A stretch of DNA of 45,937 bases from Sulfurimonadaceae bacterium (GTDB lineage Bacteria; Campylobacterota; Campylobacteria; Campylobacterales; Sulfurimonadaceae), in NCBI GenBank assembly GCA_016744905.1, contig JADGDM010000017.1, positions 1 to 45,937 on the forward strand, written 5' to 3'. Positions 8,868 to 17,186 of the stretch are shown piece by piece (positions within the stretch are counted from its first letter, which is position 1; every line of letters begins with the position of its first letter). Position numbers and translations under genes: made by a program. Under the pieces are notes generated by a model, which did no database searches, had not been told where the DNA came from, and saw nothing but the letters and a program-made list of their open reading frames with translations.

Positions 8868-10109
8868 ATGAAAAAAGTATTGGTTATTGAAGACAATAGA
8901 ACAATTTTAAAACTTGAACAGACTAAAATTGAGTCTGAACTTCATCTGGAAGTGACCCCTTGTGAAACTTTGGCCGCTGCACTCGCAGCAATAGAAAAAG
9001 AGACATTCTTCTGTGCCTTAGTTGATCTTACTCTGCCTGATGCCAAAGACTTAGAAGTGGTTCAAGCACTGGACAAATATGATATTCCTATGATTGTATT
9101 TACGGGTTCTATCGATAAAAAACTTCGAGAAGATGTATTAAAATTTAATGTGATGGATTATATTCTAAAAGACAATCCCAGTAGCTTAGATTATGCACTG
9201 CGTATTATCAGGTTTTTAGACAACAGTGAAGGATGTTCTTTGCTGGTCGTAGATGATTCTGCTACTTCAAGAATGGGTTTAGTGATGTCGCTAGAACGTC
9301 TACATATGAATGTCTATCAAGCTTCTAATGGTGACGAAGCACTGGACATAATTAAAAATCATGATGATATTATGATGATGATTACGGATAATTTTATGCC
9401 AGGTATGGATGGGGATGAGTTGGTTCGTAAGGTACGCGCTAAAAAAAGTATTAATGATTTTGGAATTATTGGTGTCTCTGGCAGTTCCGATCATGAAATC
9501 ACCCTAGGATTTTTAAAATCTGGTGCCAATGACTTTATCCAAAAACCAATCTATCCTGAAGAGTTGTTTACCCGTGTGGTCTCAAATATTGAGATGATAC
9601 ATAATATAAAAATAGCCAAAGAGAGTGCAACAAGAGATTATTTAACGCAGTTGCATAACCGCATGTATCTTTTTGAATTGGGTGATAAGTATTATGAAAA
9701 TGCAAAACGTAGACATCTAAATCTTGTAGTAGCGATGCTCGATATTGATCATTTTAAAAAGATCAATGATCGTTATGGTCATCACGCGGGTGATGTGGCA
9801 CTTAAAGAAGTAGCGCAAGTACTTTTAGATAATGTTCGTGGTACAGATGTTGTAGCGCGCTATGGTGGAGAAGAGTTCTGTATAGTTTTGAGCAATACCT
9901 CCTTAGCAGATGGACTAAAAGTTCTCGATAAAATTAGAGTAAAAATCTCTGAAATCAAGATCAAACTTAAAACAATTGAGTTCTCTTTTACGATGTCTAT
10001 AGGGGCAACAGATAAATTGGTAGGTTCTTTGGATAAGATGATAGACCACGCAGATAAAGGTCTATATCAGGCAAAAGATGAGGGACGAGATAGAGTTGTT
10101 GCTATCTAA
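8868..10109 (+). CDS. Response regulator with two receiver domains and a GGDEF output
   Basis: This 413-residue soluble protein probably synthesises cyclic di-GMP when phosphorylated. The first receiver (about 1-118) keeps the acidic pair E7-D8 and the phosphorylatable D53. The second (about 122-240) keeps the aspartate pair (VVDD) and D174 in TDNFMPGMDG, with the K of QKP near its end. The GGDEF domain (about 250-413) has an intact GGEEF at 333-337. An RxxD product-inhibition site (R324-G-T-D327) lies exactly five residues upstream, so feedback inhibition is expected. This layout is like PleD and similar regulators. No sensor kinase is encoded nearby. The ribosome site is weak (GGTG close to the ATG). 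Confidence 0.92.
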   Translation: MKKVLVIEDNRTILKLEQTKIESELHLEVTPCETLAAALAAIEKETFFCALVDLTLPDAKDLEVVQALDKYDIPMIVFTGSIDKKLREDVLKFNVMDYILKDNPSSLDYALRIIRFLDNSEGCSLLVVDDSATSRMGLVMSLERLHMNVYQASNGDEALDIIKNHDDIMMMITDNFMPGMDGDELVRKVRAKKSINDFGIIGVSGSSDHEITLGFLKSGANDFIQKPIYPEELFTRVVSNIEMIHNIKIAKESATRDYLTQLHNRMYLFELGDKYYENAKRRHLNLVVAMLDIDHFKKINDRYGHHAGDVALKEVAQVLLDNVRGTDVVARYGGEEFCIVLSNTSLADGLKVLDKIRVKISEIKIKLKTIEFSFTMSIGATDKLVGSLDKMIDHADKGLYQAKDEGRDRVVAI

Positions 10110-10133
10110 AAGAGTTTACTTAAGTAACTCTTT
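10109..10133. terminator. Shared terminator between convergent genes
   Basis: An 8-bp stem (AAAGAGTT at 10109-10116 with AACTCTTT at 10126-10133) overlaps both stop codons of the convergent response-regulator and bioD genes. It is flanked by short A and T runs on both strands, so it could work in both directions. The stem is AT-rich. Confidence 0.5.
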
Positions 10134-10757
10134 GGCAATTTTCTCAATATCTCGACTGAGCAAAAAATAGTCTTCATAATTTTCATCAAAATAGTGCGCA
10201 GAAGTAGTTCTAAAATTCTTTAAATTATTGTGAATATTAATAGCAAAGGTATGGGGTATTTTTTCATGTTCAAGTGCCTGAAGACTAAGTAGTGTATCGT
10301 TGATACAGCCTAAGTTTGCATGGGTCACCAGTAGTGTTTTGGCATCAAGGTATTGAATCAAGTCAATGATAAAGTGCTTTTCATCAAGGGGAACGTAAAG
10401 ACCACCTGCACCCTCAATAATCATCACATCACATAGAACTTCTAACTCTTGAATCTTCTTCTCAATAACTCTAAAGTCAATTTTTATCTTCTCTTTATTG
10501 GCAATGAGTGGTGCGGCAGGAAGTTCAAATTGATACGGAACGATATCCTTCACACTTAATGCTTTAAAACTGTCATTATGTTTTTGTACTTCTTGCAGTA
10601 ATTCCGTTCCATCTAAGGGGGCATCTATGACACCTGTCTCAACTGGTTTAATGACACCAACACGATAACCCAGTGCGCTGTAGGCTTGGATTAGAAGTTT
10701 GGTGGCATAAGTTTTACCAATATCTGTATTGGTGGCAGTGATAAAAATTCGACTCAT
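10116..10757 (-). CDS. bioD: Dethiobiotin synthetase
   Basis: This 213-residue enzyme closes the ureido ring of dethiobiotin from 7,8-diaminopelargonate, CO2 and ATP, the penultimate step of biotin synthesis. The N-terminal ATP loop (FITATNTDIGKTYATK) and VIKPVETG, which contacts substrate, are characteristic. EGAGGLYVP around residue 115 is the second conserved nucleotide/metal region. Length is normal for the family. It stands alone here, with no bioA, bioB or bioF beside it, and is divergent from metY with interleaved promoters. Confidence 0.95.
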   Translation of the reverse strand: MSRIFITATNTDIGKTYATKLLIQAYSALGYRVGVIKPVETGVIDAPLDGTELLQEVQKHNDSFKALSVKDIVPYQFELPAAPLIANKEKIKIDFRVIEKKIQELEVLCDVMIIEGAGGLYVPLDEKHFIIDLIQYLDAKTLLVTHANLGCINDTLLSLQALEHEKIPHTFAINIHNNLKNFRTTSAHYFDENYEDYFLLSRDIEKIAKELLK

Positions 10758-10776
10758 TATTAAATACTTTCTTGGA

Positions 10777-10795
10777 TATAATTGCGCATATTATA
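10777..10795. promoter_or_regulatory. Back-to-back -10 boxes for metY and bioD
   Basis: TATAAT on the plus strand at 10777-10782 would serve metY, and TATAAT on the minus strand at 10790-10795 would serve bioD (33 nt before its ATG). The two elements are only 7 nt apart, so two polymerases could not occupy both at once. The plus-strand box also places the metY transcript start after the upstream TTG at 10782, which supports the ATG at 10812 as the metY start. Confidence 0.55.
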
Positions 10796-10811
10796 CATTA
10801 TAGGGTTAAGA

Positions 10812-12056
10812 ATGCAACATTTTGAAGAGTATTCAACATTTTTTGTTCAAGAAGCAGCGTCAAAAGAGGGAGCAATCTCTCCTTCAATCATCAACTCGGC
10901 TTCATTTGGTTATGGGGACTCTGAGACAGCAGAGGGCATCTTTGATGGCTCTGTTAAAAAGCCACTTTACTCACGTGTGGGGAATCCAACCACTGCAAAG
11001 CTAGAAAATGTTCTGGCAAAAATGGATGGCGGCGTTGCGGCGATTGCAACCAGTTCAGGGATGGCAGCAACTACTTTAGCAACGATGTCACTTTTAAGTG
11101 CGGGTGATGAGATTATCAGTATTGGTGGCCTTTTCGGTGGGACGTACTCATTTTTTCATGAAACACTGTCACGTTTTGGCATCAGTACCAGTTTTCATGA
11201 TGTGGACGAATTAGAAAACATTGAAAATGCCATCACTGACAATACAAAAATAATCTTTTGTGAGAGTGTTGGTAATCCTAACATGAGACTGCCCGATATT
11301 AAAGCGATTGCAGATATTGCATCAAAGTATGGTGTCGTTTTAATGTTGGACAATACCATTACCCCTTTAAGTATCAAACCCTTAGACCTCGGTGTGGATA
11401 TCGTTGTTTATTCAACGACAAAAATAATTACGGGTAATGCCTCCGCACTTGGTGGCGCAGTAATTTTTCGCGCTATCAATGAAGGTGAAGATAAATTTAA
11501 AGGTGAGCGTTATAGTGACGTGCATAAATTTATCAAAAAAATGGGAAAAATGGCCTTGTTTGCCAATGGTAAAAAACGTGCCCTTCGTGATTTTGGAATG
11601 AGTGCCAATGCCTACGCATCACATTTGACGCTTCTTGGTTTAGAGACACTTCCTTTAAGAATGGACAGAGTTGTAAACTCTTGTGAAATTATTGCGGACG
11701 CGCTGGATGAACAAGCCTTTAATATCAATCATCCTTCTTTACGTGCACATCCGCATCATGCGCGTTATAAAGCAGAATTTTCGCAAGGTTGTGGAACATT
11801 AATGACTGTAGATATGGGAACAAAAGAGAATGCATTTAAGTTTATCAATGCATTGAAATTGGCAACAATCACGGCAAATATTGGAGATTCTCGTACCTTA
11901 GTTTTACATATGGCATCAACAATTTATGCTGACTTTGATGATGAGACTAAAAAGTTCCTAGGTATAACTCCTGGTTTGATTCGTGTCTCTATTGGCCTAG
12001 AAAATCCTCAAGATATTATTAATGACTTTATGCAAGCACGTGAGATAGTGCGCTAG
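10812..12056 (+). CDS. metY: O-acetylhomoserine sulfhydrylase (PLP enzyme)
   Basis: This protein of 414 residues, counted from ATG 10812, probably makes homocysteine from O-acetylhomoserine and sulfide, in methionine synthesis. It belongs to the Cys/Met-metabolism PLP family. YSRVGNPTTAKLE near residue 60, the SSGMAA loop, and YSTTKIITGN, whose K204 should bind PLP, are diagnostic. The length and C-terminal RVSIGLENPQDI favour MetY-type enzymes over cystathionine synthases (about 385 residues), although substrate choice between acetyl- and succinyl-homoserine is not certain. An upstream in-frame TTG (10782) is unlikely to be the start because it lies in the promoter. Confidence 0.9.
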   Translation: MQHFEEYSTFFVQEAASKEGAISPSIINSASFGYGDSETAEGIFDGSVKKPLYSRVGNPTTAKLENVLAKMDGGVAAIATSSGMAATTLATMSLLSAGDEIISIGGLFGGTYSFFHETLSRFGISTSFHDVDELENIENAITDNTKIIFCESVGNPNMRLPDIKAIADIASKYGVVLMLDNTITPLSIKPLDLGVDIVVYSTTKIITGNASALGGAVIFRAINEGEDKFKGERYSDVHKFIKKMGKMALFANGKKRALRDFGMSANAYASHLTLLGLETLPLRMDRVVNSCEIIADALDEQAFNINHPSLRAHPHHARYKAEFSQGCGTLMTVDMGTKENAFKFINALKLATITANIGDSRTLVLHMASTIYADFDDETKKFLGITPGLIRVSIGLENPQDIINDFMQAREIVR

Positions 12057-12085
12057 TCAAAAAAATGTTACCAAATAGTTAAGTT

Positions 12086-12104
12086 TGATTGAATCATTCA
12101 ATCA
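12086..12104. repeat. Short palindrome upstream of an outer-membrane protein gene
   Basis: TGATTGAA-TCA-TTCAATCA is an 8-bp dyad with a 3-nt centre between metY and the next gene. No T-run follows it, so it may be an operator rather than a terminator. No known regulator site is recognised. Confidence 0.35.
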
Positions 12105-12169
12105 CTCTATGATGTTCCTTCAAGTATAAGAAAATCTTTTATATGATGGAGTAAAGAAGTGGAGTGAAT

Positions 12170-13702
12170 ATGAAAAACAATATCTTATTATCTACAGTAT
12201 TATTAACTACCTTAGCTACCCCATCCCTCAATGCAACAATGTTTGATGACTTTAATGAAGTAAAGAAAATTGTTAATGATCTTCAGCTTGAAGTGACAGA
12301 ACTGCGTGAAGAGAATGTTGAATTGTCCAAAGAACTAGAAAGTATCTCTGGAAACAACTCTCTAGAAACAGAGCTTGAAGAGGATGAGGAAGAAGAGAGT
12401 GATCTTCGTGAAGATATGGAGGAAATGCAAGAGGAAATCTCTGAGCTGAATCAGCAGACCTCAGGAGACAACCTTAAACTTTCCGTAGACTTTAGAACTT
12501 CATTAGATAACCTTCAGTACAAAATGACAGATGGAAGTAGCGTAAAAAATAGTGCGCTCATGATTAATCGTCTTTGGTTGAATATGAGCTATAAAGCCAA
12601 TGAAAATGTCAGCTTCACAGGACAGTTGGCCTATAACAAAGCTTTTGGAGCAAGATCTACAGGTGCCAATCCTGTTGGTTTCGAAACCTTTGATTGGATT
12701 ACCAATGAAAATGCTTATGATGATATTGTGCGTGTACGATCGGCTTACTTTTACTACGTTAATGATACATTTTTAAGTCTTGATATTCCATGGACTTTTA
12801 GTATTGGACGTCGCCCTTCAACCGGCGGACATCTGATAAATTTTCGTGAAGATGATGCTGCCGCATCGCCAAGTGGCCACAGTATAAATGTAGAGTTTGA
12901 TGGCTTAAGTTCAAAGTTTACACTCAATGAAGAGTGGGGAACTTATCTGAAATTTTGTGCAGGGCGTGGATACTCAAATGCACAACCACGCTTTTCAGCT
13001 ACGCCTTACGCCACAGCAGACGACACTTCAAATATTGACTTGGGTGGTCTGATTTTTGTCCCTTACAGTGATGGGCAGTATCAACTTTTTACACAGTTTT
13101 ATTATGCCAACAACTTAATAGATGCGGGTCCTGAAAATCCAAGTGACGCTAGCACAATGGATCCTTCAGGATTTCATACAGTGGGTGGACTCTCTTCTGC
13201 TACGATGGCTTTAATTGTTGCGGGTATTGGAAATGAGTGGTCTGATTACTTAGATGAGACGACGCTCTTTCTAAGTGCGGCTGCATCGTATACAAACCCC
13301 AATAGTGGATCAACGATGTTGGGTTCAGCTGATGAGGAACTGGGTATATCTGTTTGGGTAGGTTTAAATATGCCATCTTTAGTCAGTGATGAAGGTTTTT
13401 GGGGTTTAGAATATAATGCAGGTTCAAAATATTGGAGATCTATTACCTACGCAGAAGATACCAACATCGGTTCTAAAATTGCGGCGCGTGGAGATGCCTA
13501 TGAGATCTATTTTACGGAGCCTTTGGTTGAAGATTCATTAAGTATGCAACTGCGCGCTACGTATATTGATTATAGATACACTGGAAGCAATGGCTTTTTT
13601 GGATCAAATACAGGAACACCTGTAGAGATAGCGACTTTAAATAGTCCTGCAGTTGTACAGAGTGCAAGTGATGTACGTTTTTATATTCGTTATAAATACT
13701 AA
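12170..13702 (+). CDS. Outer-membrane protein, DUF3373-like
   Basis: This secreted protein of 510 residues (from ATG 12170) has a signal peptide (MKNNILLST... cut after about residue 22), then an acidic coiled-coil segment (about 30-100, rich in Glu and Leu). The rest is a large beta-rich region with alternating residues that ends in an aromatic-type strand (FYIRYKY), as in outer-membrane barrels. The coiled coil plus barrel and the region around INRLWLNMSYKANENVSFTGQ fit the DUF3373 family seen in Campylobacterota; function is unknown, perhaps a porin. The GGAG site favours ATG 12170 over the GTG two codons upstream. Confidence 0.75.
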   Translation: MKNNILLSTVLLTTLATPSLNATMFDDFNEVKKIVNDLQLEVTELREENVELSKELESISGNNSLETELEEDEEEESDLREDMEEMQEEISELNQQTSGDNLKLSVDFRTSLDNLQYKMTDGSSVKNSALMINRLWLNMSYKANENVSFTGQLAYNKAFGARSTGANPVGFETFDWITNENAYDDIVRVRSAYFYYVNDTFLSLDIPWTFSIGRRPSTGGHLINFREDDAAASPSGHSINVEFDGLSSKFTLNEEWGTYLKFCAGRGYSNAQPRFSATPYATADDTSNIDLGGLIFVPYSDGQYQLFTQFYYANNLIDAGPENPSDASTMDPSGFHTVGGLSSATMALIVAGIGNEWSDYLDETTLFLSAAASYTNPNSGSTMLGSADEELGISVWVGLNMPSLVSDEGFWGLEYNAGSKYWRSITYAEDTNIGSKIAARGDAYEIYFTEPLVEDSLSMQLRATYIDYRYTGSNGFFGSNTGTPVEIATLNSPAVVQSASDVRFYIRYKY

Positions 13703-13724
13703 AAAAGAAATATTTTTATAGAAC

Positions 13725-15137
13725 TTAATTTGATAATAGTTTTTTCCCAGTTAAAAAAGCTCTGGCATCGTATACAGCTTGTGTTTTGCTGGAGATAAAT
13801 GTTTGAATACCTACTGCTTTTATTTTCTTAAAAATTGTCAATATTTTCTCTTTTTTGGATGTGATCGATTCTTCTTGAATAGATTGACTTAAAAACAGTG
13901 CTTCCTCTTCTTGCTCTTTTATAAAATCGTTTAAAAGTGCTTGTATTTGAAGGAGAGACTCTTTTTCTGCACCCTCTTTAAACAAGGCTTCTAGCATCGT
14001 TAAGCTACTGAGGTCATAATGAAAAGTTTGCTTATCAAAACTGTTAAAATCAACACGTTCAAAATACGCTTCTTTCATATTACATCTTTCTAAAGTCAAT
14101 AGAGCATTGTGCATATCAACATCTTTGAGTTCACAAGTCAGAAGATCTGTCCCTTTTATTGAAATAATGGAGTCAATTGTGCTGTTTTCTAATTTAAAAA
14201 GAGAAATTTTATCATTGTTGACCATGCTTAGATTATTTAGTGTGAGTTTTTTAAACTTCAGTGTACCGAGAAGAGAAAATTTGTTTTGGTATAAAATCAA
14301 GTTTTTAAGTGTGACATTGGTTATTTTTAGTTCAGATTTTATTTTTGATTTGTTAAGGTTGTACTCTTGTATGGAAGAGTTTTGTAAACTAACATGATCA
14401 GCGTTAGAATTTTCAAATCTAAATGTATGGGTTTTAGAACGGTTCATTAAAACAGTTCTACAAGAACTTGCAAAGATATGAACACGATGGACAAACCCGC
14501 CTTCAAATTGCATGTTTTCTACCTTCGTTTTATACATTTTAAGACGTTCGATTTTATTCTCTTCAAATATAAAAAGAGCACTTTTACTGAGGTTAAAGTC
14601 ACAGATTTCAAGTGTTGATTTTGAGAGATGGAGCTCTTCAAGGCTTGAGTCTTCTAGCGTTAATTTATTGATTTTATTTTGATAAATAGTGAGTGACTGG
14701 CCTCTGTATTTGTTAAAGTTGGCTTCTTGAATGTGACAATGATTGAGTTTGATATTCTTTGCGTTGACGTTATTCATTTTAAGGTTTTTAAAGGAGACAG
14801 CATTAAAAGTGAGAGACTCTTCAAAGCGAGAAAAACTAAAGTCAACATCTTGATTAAAGCTTATTGATGTACCTGTCTTCCAAAATGAGTGATCTATAGT
14901 GGCGTGACCTTCTCTTGTCTTAGCGCGCTGCATAGGAGGGAAAATCATAAAGGTAAAGTTATGCTTTTGCGCTTTATTCATAATTTCATTACGAATTACA
15001 GACCAAAATTTAGCAACGTATTTTGTATTCCATTTTCCATTACGCTTCCACTCAGTTTTTGAGCAGTGTAAAATACACAAACCATCATCCAATACATATT
15101 CATCTTCTCTATGACATACTTTACACATTTTTTTCAT
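13725..15137 (-). CDS. Unrecognised protein with cysteine motif and pentapeptide-like beta-helix
   Basis: I do not recognise a named family for this 470-residue protein. It begins with a cysteine/histidine cluster (C5, C8, then CILHC near residue 25) that could bind zinc. Residues about 95-360 are a long run of short strands of the type xL/I/F-x-x-S/N (for example LTLEDSSLEELHLSKST and NLKMNNVNAKNIKLNHCHI). This periodicity suggests a right-handed beta-helix related to pentapeptide repeats, though not the strict A(D/N)LxX form. The C-terminal 100 residues are helical and charged. There is no signal peptide. A -10 at 15170-15175 suggests it is transcribed separately from the flavoprotein gene upstream. 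Confidence 0.75.
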   Translation of the reverse strand: MKKMCKVCHREDEYVLDDGLCILHCSKTEWKRNGKWNTKYVAKFWSVIRNEIMNKAQKHNFTFMIFPPMQRAKTREGHATIDHSFWKTGTSISFNQDVDFSFSRFEESLTFNAVSFKNLKMNNVNAKNIKLNHCHIQEANFNKYRGQSLTIYQNKINKLTLEDSSLEELHLSKSTLEICDFNLSKSALFIFEENKIERLKMYKTKVENMQFEGGFVHRVHIFASSCRTVLMNRSKTHTFRFENSNADHVSLQNSSIQEYNLNKSKIKSELKITNVTLKNLILYQNKFSLLGTLKFKKLTLNNLSMVNNDKISLFKLENSTIDSIISIKGTDLLTCELKDVDMHNALLTLERCNMKEAYFERVDFNSFDKQTFHYDLSSLTMLEALFKEGAEKESLLQIQALLNDFIKEQEEEALFLSQSIQEESITSKKEKILTIFKKIKAVGIQTFISSKTQAVYDARAFLTGKKLLSN

Positions 15138-15169
15138 TTTCTGAACCTTATACTCAAATTGATGATTGA

Positions 15170-15175
15170 AGTATA
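15170..15175 (-). promoter_or_regulatory. -10 box of the beta-helix protein gene
   Basis: TATACT on the minus strand, 33 nt before the ATG at 15137. Confidence 0.35.
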
Positions 15176-15209
15176 AATTATTTAAGTGAAGGCTTGATGA
15201 AGATTATTT

Positions 15210-16442
15210 TTATTGCAAAAGTTGTCCGGCAAGATATCCACTGGCAAAGGACCATTGTAGATTATATCCTCCACAAGGCCCATCAAGATTCATCACCTCT
15301 CCACAAAAGTATAAACCTTTTATCTTTTTACTCTGCATTGTTAATGGCTCAATCTCTTTAAGAGAGACCCCTCCTCGCGTAATCATGGCAAGTTTAAAAC
15401 CGTCATGACCATTTATCGTCAGTGGTGTGGCATTGATTATTTTAATAAGTTCAGCACGCATGGAGCCTGTGAGTTGTTTAAATTTTAAGGAGGTGTCTAC
15501 TGAGCAAAGGTTTGCCAACTCCTGAGCCAGCGCGCTAGGAAGTAGGGTGCTAAGCAATTTTAAGGTGTTGAATTCAGGGTTTTTAATTTGTGCGCGTTTC
15601 AGATGCTCTCGGATCTCCTCTTCATTTTTACCCTTAACAAAATTGGCCAAAAGAGGAACCTCATCAAATTTGGACAGAAGTGGAGTGATTTCACGAGAGA
15701 AGTCTAATACAACGGGACCACGAATCCCATTTTTAGTAAATATTAAATCTCCCGTTGCCTTGAGCTTTTTATACTTTTTGATATCAACATGAAGCTCTGC
15801 TTTGGCAATGGTATCGGCCCGACAGTTCCCAACCCAAGTCTCTTTTGTTTTCAAAGGCATCATTGCAGGATGAAGATCGGTTATTTTATGACCCAGCGCG
15901 CTGACCATCTCATGACCATCACCCTCTGCCCCGAGAACTGGATATCCCAAACCACCTGTTGCTATTATGATATGTTTGGCTTGATAGCTTGCGTCTTGTG
16001 TTGTGATTGAAACCACATGTTCATTTTCAATCTCTAAACTCTGAGCGCGCTGAGAGGTTTTAATCTCAACATTTAAATTTTGAAGTTCATCAATCAAACC
16101 ATTTAAAATAGTCTCGGCATTATGTGTTGTTGGAAAAACTCGAAAACCATCAGGGCTGTGGGTTTCAACACCTAAGTCTTTAAAAAACTGCATTAAGGCT
16201 CTGTGGTCAAACTGCTCTAGCGCGCTGGACATAAATCGTCCTTCACGACCAAATTTACTCATGAATTCAGTATTTTCTAAAGTGTTGGTGAGATTACAAC
16301 GCCCACCACCCGTTGCTTTGAGTTTGGCACCGAGCTTTTGAAGTTTTTCTAATAGTAAAACAGACTTATCTTGACGTGCGGCAGTAATAGCCGCAATCAT
16401 TCCCGCCGCACCGGAGCCGATAACTATAAGATCATACTTCAT
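15210..16442 (-). CDS. HI0933/YhiN-family flavoprotein (paralogue 1)
   Basis: This 410-residue FAD-dependent oxidoreductase belongs to the HI0933 (YhiN/BaiN-like) family. GSGAAGMIAAITAA near the start is the dinucleotide-binding loop, and TGGGRCNLTN around residue 45 is the family hallmark. The C-terminal CGEVMNLDGPCGGYNLQWSF closes the FAD site. The physiological substrate of the family is largely unknown. A second member is encoded at 41837-43054. Four AGCGCGCT palindromes fall within this gene, the highest density in the window. Confidence 0.9.
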   Translation of the reverse strand: MKYDLIVIGSGAAGMIAAITAARQDKSVLLLEKLQKLGAKLKATGGGRCNLTNTLENTEFMSKFGREGRFMSSALEQFDHRALMQFFKDLGVETHSPDGFRVFPTTHNAETILNGLIDELQNLNVEIKTSQRAQSLEIENEHVVSITTQDASYQAKHIIIATGGLGYPVLGAEGDGHEMVSALGHKITDLHPAMMPLKTKETWVGNCRADTIAKAELHVDIKKYKKLKATGDLIFTKNGIRGPVVLDFSREITPLLSKFDEVPLLANFVKGKNEEEIREHLKRAQIKNPEFNTLKLLSTLLPSALAQELANLCSVDTSLKFKQLTGSMRAELIKIINATPLTINGHDGFKLAMITRGGVSLKEIEPLTMQSKKIKGLYFCGEVMNLDGPCGGYNLQWSFASGYLAGQLLQ

Positions 16443-16463
16443 GATAGACGCCTTTTTAGCCGA

Positions 16464-16471
16464 ATTATACT
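16464..16471. promoter_or_regulatory. Overlapping divergent -10 boxes
   Basis: TATAAT on the minus strand (16464-16469) lies 21 nt before the flavoprotein ATG, and TATACT on the plus strand (16466-16471) lies 22 nt before the small-protein ATG at 16494. They share four bases, so divergent transcription is probably mutually exclusive. Confidence 0.4.
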
Positions 16472-16493
16472 AGAATCTATTCAAAGGAATATT

Positions 16494-16646
16494 ATGATTA
16501 AATGGATAGTGATTGCAATAATTGTCGCAGGGGCTTTAGGTATCTGGACATTTCAAGATGATAAAGTAGTTATTGATACACAAAAAGCACATGATGCCTT
16601 AGACAGCAGTCGTGATTTTGTTAATGAACATGTAGAAGTAAAGTAG
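16494..16646 (+). CDS. Small single-span membrane protein (50 residues)
   Basis: The ATG at 16494 follows an AAAGGAA ribosome site and opens a 50-residue protein. One hydrophobic helix (about residues 2-19) is followed by a short charged tail ending in EHVEVK. The stop is immediately followed by the yaeQ ATG, so the two are translationally coupled. The longer frame reaching back to 16371 lies inside the divergent flavoprotein gene and has no ribosome site, so it is not used. Function is unknown. Confidence 0.7.
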   Translation: MIKWIVIAIIVAGALGIWTFQDDKVVIDTQKAHDALDSSRDFVNEHVEVK

Positions 16647-17186
16647 ATGGCAACGAAGGCAACAGTACATCGGGTCAATTTAAATATCGCCAATATGGAC
16701 ACCCACTATTATGTTGAGCATAATTTAACAGTAGCCAAACATCCCAGTGAAAATGATAGACGTTTAATGGTACGTTTGGTGGCATTTACACTAAATTCCT
16801 CAGAAGCACTTACCTTTACAAAGGGTATTTCTCAAGATGATGAGCCTGATCTGTGGGAGAAAGAGCTTGATGGCGCGATTAAACTCTGGATAGATTTGGG
16901 ACAGCCTGATGAGAAGCGTATTCGTAAGGCATGTGGGCGTGCAGAAAAAGTGATTATCTATACCTACCAAGAAGGCAGTGCATTGGCCTGGTTTGAAAGC
17001 TCAAAAAAATGGCTCAAACGCTTTAATAATCTCAGCATTATTTATCTAAATATTGAGGGAGATATAGAAAATCTCTCAAATAAAACAATGAATATCCAAG
17101 CCAATATTTCAGACAGTGAATTAAATATGATTGATGATGAAAACAGTATTGATATTTTAGAAACGATTTGGAAAGAAGCACAGTGA
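16647..17186 (+). CDS. yaeQ: YaeQ family protein
   Basis: This 179-residue cytoplasmic protein matches YaeQ along its whole length: the start MATKATVHRVNLNIANMD, the ARHPSE-like AKHPSEND, FTKGISQDDEP, ELW-type IDLGQPDEKRIRKAC, and the NLSIIYL strand. YaeQ has a PD-(D/E)XK nuclease-like fold, and its role is poorly defined (linked in the literature to RfaH suppression). Here it sits between the small membrane protein and a DsrE-like gene, with direct abutment upstream and a 4-nt overlap downstream, so the three form an operon. Confidence 0.92.
   Translation: MATKATVHRVNLNIANMDTHYYVEHNLTVAKHPSENDRRLMVRLVAFTLNSSEALTFTKGISQDDEPDLWEKELDGAIKLWIDLGQPDEKRIRKACGRAEKVIIYTYQEGSALAWFESSKKWLKRFNNLSIIYLNIEGDIENLSNKTMNIQANISDSELNMIDDENSIDILETIWKEAQ

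Noticed and set aside
10782-10811. TTG-started N-terminal extension of metY
   Set aside because: It lies on the -10 element, so it would not be in the transcript, and the family start fits ATG 10812.
16371-16493. Longer frame upstream of the small membrane protein
   Set aside because: It overlaps the start of the divergent flavoprotein gene and has no ribosome site; the ATG at 16494 has one.
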